Assembly (NCBI GenBank): GCA_026874595.1
Contig: CM049306.1
Location: 103,803,142 to 103,867,141 of the forward strand
DNA: 64,000 nt
Origin: Sipunculus nudus
Taxonomy: Eukaryota > Annelida > Sipuncula > Golfingiida > Sipunculidae
Direction: 5' to 3'
The notes under the pieces are model-generated. The model was not told the origin of the DNA. It searched no databases and was given only the letters and a program-made list of their open reading frames with translations. Made by a program: the position numbers and the translations under genes. Positions 57,750 through 64,000 of this stretch are shown in pieces (within the stretch, counting starts at the first letter, position 1; the number at the start of each line of letters is the position of its first letter).

Positions 57750-57947
57750 CTTTTTAGTAGTAAAATTTGTTAATTTGTTTCTCACCTTGATGTCAATTGA
57801 TTTTTAAATTGATTTTTTTATGTTTTTCATTAATGTTTAATATTCACATAATTCATATTTGTATTTTCACCATTCCATTCATTATTCAAGCGGATGCAAT
57901 TTGTTATATTTAAGGAATATTTTCCTTAATATGCTTCTTCTTCCTCA

Positions 57948-58905
57948 TCACACATCATAATTTAATTCTTTCAAAACGTTCAAACAAGGCTCTGTCCATT
58001 GTCTAATAGTTTCACCAGGAACCTTACTTCTCCAAGAATAGGCTGTTTTTGTACTGTTTTCACGAAATGTCCCGAAAATGTTGGATCCCTTACCGTTAGT
58101 ACTGCTGTACAACCACTTTTGAACATCGACTGGAAATAAGGTGTTTATGAAATCATAAACCTCTTTTCCTCGCGTCTGTGGATCGGTCGCTAAATCTTCG
58201 TATCGTAATGTTAACATCTTACCTGGAAAGCCGTTTTCTAATTCCTTCCTGGTTGTGACGTCATCCATGATGCGCTTACATAGTAAGGTGATTTCTTTGA
58301 GCCAGGACCTGTCGGACAGTTTGGCTTGCAGCCACGGAGTATTTGTCCTAGAAGCGGTGATTCCGCGTGGGTCACGGACATAATGTATCACTTTTATAGA
58401 AGGATCAGCTTTCAACAGATCACCCACAAGGTTCATTGGCATTCTTATTGCTTTCATTCCAATAATTTGCTTACGTGCACACTCTGCCTTGGCTTTAGAC
58501 ACGAAGGCCTCACAGGTTTTCATATATCTGAACATAGGAGCCATGCAGTTTCTTACGCATAAAACTTGGTCACCCTCTGGGCACTTGGGATAGATTTGAT
58601 CTTTATTTGTCATTAACTGGACTGTGCCATTTGCTTTCTCCGTATATCTGTGGCATACGTTCAATTCATCAAGAGTTAGATTTTTTTTACATTCTGTACA
58701 ATTGCTCCTCCTCCATTGGTCCATCCAGTTAACCATTCCGAGAGAGCGCTGCATGATACATTTCCTGACGCCTTGTGTCCACCTGGACTTTGAGTCGATT
58801 ATAAGTCGGTTATAAAACATAGGGAGCGGTAAGTGTTCAAACTTTTTTGAGAATATATTTTGTGTGTATTCAACAAGATTGGCTTTCTCATACGCCGAAT
58901 AAACC
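57948..58905 (-). CDS. sulfotransferase terminal exon
   Basis: The acceptor TTGTTTCTTTTCAG precedes 58905. The frame is open for 319 residues. It contains a Cys-rich middle (CTECKK, then CPEGDQVLCVRNC), the 3'-phosphate loop, and C-terminal blocks LTLRYEDLATDP and YSWRSKVPGETIRQW, all typical of Golgi carbohydrate sulfotransferases. An apparent start at 58919 is intronic. Confidence 0.9.
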
Positions 58906-60723
58906 CTGAAAAGAAACAAAACAAAGTTTACTATATCTTTACAATCCTTCTACTAATAGGCCTCTGTGTTTTATAGGGATTTTACTTTTCACAGCATTTG
59001 AAAAGACAGTAGGCCTATGTAAACTAGGGACCCATGGGTCACGACGCTCATCTGATTTGTCCACAAGGATGTGTTTATTAGGTTTTTTTTCAAAATATGG
59101 GTCAAGTGATCAGTTTGAAGCCAACCCATACTGGAGTTATCAGCCATAAACTAATTTGTAAATAGATTACCTTGACCTTTGACCTAGTGACCCCAAAACC
59201 AAAAGGAACCTTCCCCTAGTGGGAGGTACGCCATGTGGAAGACTATAGGTTTAGGATGGAAAGATTGGTTCAAAATGCATCCACAAACTTTTCTGAAAAG
59301 TGGATCCTGTGACCTTGACCTTAACCGAAAATCAAAAGGGTTCTTACAATATTGGTGGGTCATATATAAGTCAGGTTTGAAACCAATATGTCAACATAAA
59401 CTCATCTGGAAACAAATATGCGGATATATGGCCCTTTGACCTTGACCTTTAACCTTCGACCCCAAAATTAAAAGATTTCTTACATCATTGATGGGTCATA
59501 TATAAGTCAAGAGTGAAACCAATATGTCAATCCAAACTGGAGTTATCATCCGGAAACAAATATGTTGATAGATGGCCCCTGTGACCTTGACCTTTGACCT
59601 TGTGAACCAAAAATAGATCAACTTTTTCCCCTATAGACAGGTGAGCTATACGTGCAAGATGGAAGGTCTAGGATGAAAAGTTTGGCTTAAAATGCATAAA
59701 AAAATCTTTCTAAATAAGTGGGTCCTTTAACCTTGACCTTTGACCTCATGATCAGGAAACAAATTTGACGGATATACCGGTACAACTGAAAGACTAACAG
59801 ACGAACGGACAAGGTGACTGATAAAGGGGCCTCTGCTTATTCAACGGTGGCCCTCATAAACACAAGTTTTCAGGACACAGATGAAACCACAGTTGGATAT
59901 CTGGTAGTATAAATATAATTTGGCAGTCTCAAAATAAAGGAAATATGCAGGTGGCGCCAGAAGTCTTCAGGAACTGAGGAAATGAATCATAATCAATAGA
60001 CACATCGGGTTGCAGGATACTGGAAGACACTACAGCTGAGAAACTGACATAACTGCTAACATTTGATGGTCTCAAAAACAGGAAAAAATCGTAAAAATTA
60101 GAATAAATTCAGGTGGCGCCACTAGTTTTCGAGAACTGACAAAACTAGTCATGGTCATAATTCAAGGCAAGATTCATTGCTATCCATGCCTTTTTTTATC
60201 AAGATACTGGAGGATTTGATCAAATTTTTAATTATTCTGGGGTATTTACGAGCCCCATATCTCAGAAGATATAGGTCGCAGTGATGCAGTAATTTCAGGT
60301 TTCCAAAGAGATTTTTTTTTTTGTTAACCTACTTGAATTTTCAGTATCAAGTTTCTAGGGTTAGCGGTTACGATTTGTGCCCTATTAACGGACGCCCGGA
60401 CGGCCATTCAAAAGACGCCCAAACGGCCGGACGGACTTCCATTTACTTTGAGTCTTGCCTTCCGTCTTCTAGTGGTTCAGACAAAATGAGCTTTTAATAT
60501 AAAAAATAACTACTGTTACTAAGTGGAATATTTACCTCCTGGATCCATTGTTGTTAAATATAATGTCAAGTGGTAGGAGACTGTTAACTATTCCATACAT
60601 GGACTGATACATGGCCTCCATCGGTTCATACCAGTAACACGCTGACGGGTTCCTGTTTATCAGCTCCCCCAGAAACGACGAGCCGCCGCGCATGTACGTC
60701 ACCAGCAGGACTTTAACACTCTC
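57948..60723 (-). CDS. carbohydrate sulfotransferase-like protein, last two visible exons
   Basis: Exons 60723-60536 and 58905-57948 join in phase (AG|G) to give about 381 residues ending ELNYDV. The first carries the 5'-phosphosulfate-binding loop (TYMRGGSSFLGELI, the family form being R-S-G-S-S-F). The second carries the 3'-phosphate-binding motif VIHYVRDPRGITASR. Such enzymes move sulfate from PAPS to sugars of glycans in the Golgi lumen, usually anchored by an N-terminal membrane segment, which is not seen here. The upstream exon is therefore missing. Six or more Cys between the motifs suggest disulfides. The family is CHST1/3-like (sulfotransferase domain), but I do not assign an ortholog or substrate. 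The intron carries two dispersed repeats. Confidence 0.88.
59023..59850 (+). repeat. CATGGGTCAC-family element in sulfotransferase intron
   Basis: It starts AGGGACCCATGGGTCACGAC followed by GCTCATCTGAT and ends near GCCTCTGCTTATTCAACGGT. Internally TGACCTTGACCTTTGACC and CATATATAAGTCA(G/A)G..TGAAACCAATATGTCAA recur two or three times, so the body is itself a tandem of diverged units. An inverted copy lies at 4285-5145. Confidence 0.75.
59860..60480 (-). repeat. inverted copy of the repeat at 886-1350
   Basis: It contains CAGGTGGCGCCAGAAG and CAGGTGGCGCCACTAG (half-palindrome variants). Its reverse complement follows 905-1340 block by block. It lies in the sulfotransferase intron. Confidence 0.75.
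60536..60723 (-). CDS. sulfotransferase upstream exon with PAPS 5' loop
   Basis: The acceptor CTCCTGTAG-type AG precedes 60723 and the donor is AGGAG|GTAAAT. It encodes ESVKVLLVTYMRGGSSFLGE, then ACYWYEPMEAMYQ. The exon is 188 bases and GC-richer than its surroundings. Confidence 0.88.
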
Positions 60724-61455
60724 CTACAGGAAAACATGCAATAAATGTCAGGTAAGTACAGGGGTACAGAACTCAGAAATTTGTTACACTCAAGACTCAT
60801 GAAATACATAGTCTTTCATACAGAGTAACAGAGGAAACATTTCATGAGTACAATTGCCCTCAATTGACTTTACAAACAGTAAATAACCATATATAACTCT
60901 AAAAAGAAATGTTAATAATGAGATCCTTGAAAAATTAAACGGTATCATATAAAATAGTTAACCACAATGAGGGATTGATAATTGATCTACACAATTGTGC
61001 GAGACAATGCATAACAAGAACCCATGGGTCACGTCGCTCAACTGAATTTTGGAAATTTTTAGCAAACGGAAATTAAACTTATTTCTTTTTGTTTTTAAAA
61101 TATATTAGCATTTAAAAAAAAAAACTAAAAAGGAAATGAAATGAAACCATGTGAATTATAGAATTATGGACATTAGCAAAAGTCTATATTAATAAACATA
61201 TATTTATTAACTGAAATAAAAAGCTGTAAAAAATTCAAAAGAGCATAAACAAAATTTAATGAGCATGTTAAAGCAAGCCAATTAGATATAAATCACATTT
61301 ACACTGTATAATAAATGTAACTTGTAGCTTGAAACCATATAATGATGCAATTTAGAACAATAGACCCATGGGTTATGACGCTCAGCCGACTGACATGTTG
61401 ACAATATGTCCTTGCGCAGGCAACTAATTAAGAAAATTATAGTCCATGGGCTAGG
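60724..61455. repeat. two CATGGGTCAC-type termini; otherwise AT-rich
   Basis: AACCCATGGGTCACGTCGCT at about 61020 and GACCCATGGGTTATGACGCT at about 61363 are two further starts of the dispersed family, only 340 bases apart in the same orientation. No upstream sulfotransferase exon was recognised. Confidence 0.6.
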
Positions 61456-62512
61456 AGGGGTCACCGTGCACCCCTCTGGGATTTTACGACATAGGTATTT
61501 TTAGATCCCAAAGAATGTCCAATTAATGAATTAAGATGTTAACATTGATTATTTTGGGATACACTACCCTTTTAGGCCATTTAAAGACAGCCGCGTCTTT
61601 ACGCACGGCACCCGCGGACAGGTAGCCTTGATAAGGGGGTAGGGGTATGTAATAATCGCTTAATATTTGACATATTCACTTCAAATAAACTGCATTGTGT
61701 TCGCAAATATTAGGGAAAAGTCACTGGAAACAATAATCATATGAATGTTTTATTTATTTCTGTTGATTAAGCAATTAATTACTATACATATAAAATATCC
61801 AAAAAGAAAATTGAATTTATCAGCTTTTTCTTTAATTTTTCCCAACAGTAGTTTATTTTCGAGATGATGTTGCATTTCTGAATTTCTAGTGCATTTATAC
61901 ATTAGTTCCTGACATTCTTATACAAATCCTGTTGATAAAATTATGAATATTTGACTTTAAACACCTGCAATGAATGACCCATTGTTAATTCTATTTGATG
62001 GTATCTATTGCATATAAGACAGATGTGGTGTTCCATGTTCCTCTCCAGATGCATTGATTTTTCCCTGTGATGCTTCCTTGATACCATGGATTGTTATTTG
62101 TCTGAACCTGAAGGTGATTATTGGTTTTAAAAATAATGGAAACCCTTTCTTGCGCCATTTTTAACAAATAATTAATTAACAAAAAATAATCATATTTCAG
62201 CCATTATATTAGAAGGGTCACCATGCACCCCCTCAGGGATTTTATGACATAGGTATTTTTAGATCCCCAAATATGTCCATTCAATGAATTATAATGTTAA
62301 CACTGACTATTTTTGGATACACTTCCGTTTTAAGCCATTTAAAGACAACCACGTCATTACGCACGCAACCGCAGACAGGTAGCCTTGATAAGGGGGTATA
62401 GGGGTATGCAAATGCTTATCTATAGATCGCTTAATAATTGAATTATTAAGTTCAAATTTACTGCATTGTATCTGCAAATACTTGGGAAATTCACTTATGA
62501 AAATATTCTGAT
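61456..62512. repeat. pair of direct repeats of about 280 bp
   Basis: 61456-61735 and 62213-62512 share, in order, GGGTCACC(G/A)TGCACCCC, GACATAGGTATTTTTAGATC, ACAGGTAGCCTTGATAAGGG and ACTGCATTGT. The offset is 757 bases, and the 475 bases between show no gene. The copies are diverged at perhaps one base in six by eye. Confidence 0.85.
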
Positions 62513-62514
62513 CA

Positions 62515-62517
<3 letters not shown>

Positions 62518-62579
<62 letters not shown>
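62518..62579. repeat. (TA)n microsatellite
   Basis: A pure TA run of about 62 bases between a direct-repeat copy and the MITE-like element. Confidence 0.95.
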
Positions 62580-62582
<3 letters not shown>

Positions 62583-63345
62583 GGATGTATCAATATATCG
62601 ATATATCGATACGAATTGATACACGACGTCGATACGATAACCGAAATGCGTTGCATGCTGTATTGGTCGTATCGGTTGATTGCTAATGAATAGAGATATA
62701 ATTCTAAATGCACTGTATATTTGTTGCTTTGGCTTTTAAGACTTGTTAATAAATGTACATGTATATACACATGCAGTACTTTCATGACAAGCAGGCGCAT
62801 GTGAGCGATAATAGGCACTTATTCGCTTTATGATATGTCATTTTATCTCTATTTTTTTATTTACGCAGCCGGTCATAGGTTGCTCGGAACTCCCGCGTTC
62901 GACATCAGATGTCGAATGAATGGTTAAAGCCTGGGTACAAATCCTGTACAAAAAGGGGAGTGTCTAATGGGATTGATATTCACAGAAATATACAAACCTG
63001 TGTAATTATATAAAAATACAGCCTATGATCTTCCAAACCAAATGCAATAAAACAGTTTTGTGCAGGGGGGATGCTAAGGGCTCAAAGAAAATCGAGATTT
63101 TGGTAGTCTTGATTAGATAGATTTTTGATAATTAAAATCAACTGGTTTGTTTATTTGTTAAGCTGCTTAAGTGCGTAGCATACTAAATATGTTGTATGTT
63201 AAATTAAAAAGAAAACATATAAAAACAAGAAACAAATCTTTTTTTAAGCAATGATATAAACAGAAAAATGAAACGTATCGTCAATACGTATCGGTATCGA
63301 ATTAACTGTATCGCAATACGTATTGTACCGGAAGAGGCGACTAAT
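62580..63345. mobile_element. MITE-like element with GTATCG subterminal repeats
   Basis: The left end reads TTAGGGATGTATCAATATAT and then CGATATATCGATACG and GTCGATACGATAACC. The right end at 63270-63340 has ACGTATCGTCAATACGTATC and TGTATCGCAATACGTATTGTACCGG. CGATAC and GTATCG words are dense at both ends in opposed orientation. The middle has no open frame. It resembles hAT-type non-autonomous elements, but the exact termini are not certain. Confidence 0.55.
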
Positions 63346-64000
63346 GGACTGGGAAAGTGTTGCTGGAGAATATGTTGCTCGGTCATACTATGTATGTAAT
63401 AACAACAACATAAATAAAAAAAAATAACTATAAAACAGACAAGAAAACGTCAACTATAATAAAATAAAGCAATAACGCAGTAGAAGCTAGATAAATAATT
63501 ATGCATGATAATTGAAACTTGCCTAAAAATTATGGTGGACACTTTTCCTTATTACTACTTTACAGGCCTGGTGCACTGGGCCCAAACTTTTCAGGAATCC
63601 CAAAGTAATTGAATTATCTGGTTATAAAGGACGAAAACCTCACAACATTTCGGAAGGGCTAACATAACACTGGTTAGTGCTTATATTTGGAGAAAGTTTA
63701 ATATCCTTATACACTAATATATTCAAAATGATCTGCATGGATAAAGAGTTTACTAGTGTTTATACCCTTAGTTTCAAAGCAATGACTATTTTTGGTATTA
63801 GGGAAGCGTCATGGTGAGATACATCGAGAGAGGAACACGAACCACCTCGTATATACATGTTATAAAACACTATATCATTCATTTATGTCTACATAATTTT
63901 ATTTTTTTAAATGTTTTAGGATTGACAAAGGCTTATGTATTCATAAACTAGAACTTCAGAAATGTCAGCATTATCTTGTAAAATATTCCACAGCGAAAAT
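63346..64000. other. no feature recognised
   Basis: AT-rich sequence with an A-rich run at about 63405-63425. No exon of the sulfotransferase gene or any other gene was recognised. Confidence 0.5.

Overview
This is a window of eukaryotic, almost certainly animal, nuclear DNA. The recognisable host genes have many GT-AG introns, the base composition is AT-rich, and the non-coding part is packed with interspersed and tandem repeats. The repeat style (GTCC-rich dispersed elements, elements with internal tandem cores, many degenerate Gypsy copies) and the animal-type proteins suggest a mollusc, perhaps a bivalve. That placement is inference, not proof.

Left part (1-15.9 kb): the 3' nine coding exons of vezatin, an adherens-junction membrane protein, run on the + strand from 452 to 12798, with 5' exons upstream of the window. 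Facing it on the - strand (13486-15829) is a complete three-exon gene for a small MARCH-type (RING-CH) membrane E3 ubiquitin ligase. The two genes converge, with about 690 bp between their stop codons. The vezatin introns hold a 180-bp tandem array, a dimeric array built around the palindrome GGTGGCGCCACC, and a 2.3-kb dispersed element.

Middle part (15.9-57.9 kb): about 42 kb without an intact host gene. It holds three copies of a 2.3-kb repeat family, a Gypsy RNase H relic, a duplicated GTCC-rich element, a UDP-glucuronosyltransferase-like exon relic, and a nearly full-length but decayed Gypsy retrotransposon (34280-41125). The Gypsy element has LTRs, a primer-binding site matching tRNA-Leu, gag, protease, RT, RNase H and integrase. 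Further along are a second, internally deleted Gypsy element on the - strand (47210-49829), an L1-like LINE relic (50100-51190), and several tandem arrays (about 198, 59 and 83 bp).

Right part (57.9-64 kb): the last two visible exons of a carbohydrate sulfotransferase on the - strand (60723-57948), with both PAPS-binding motifs. Its 5' end lies beyond or upstream in unrecognised sequence. The last 3 kb holds a pair of about 280-bp direct repeats, a (TA)n tract and a MITE-like element.

The genes do not form a pathway or operon. No bacterial-type system, CRISPR array or clearly new gene system was found. The most interesting signals are repeat architecture and retroelement structure.
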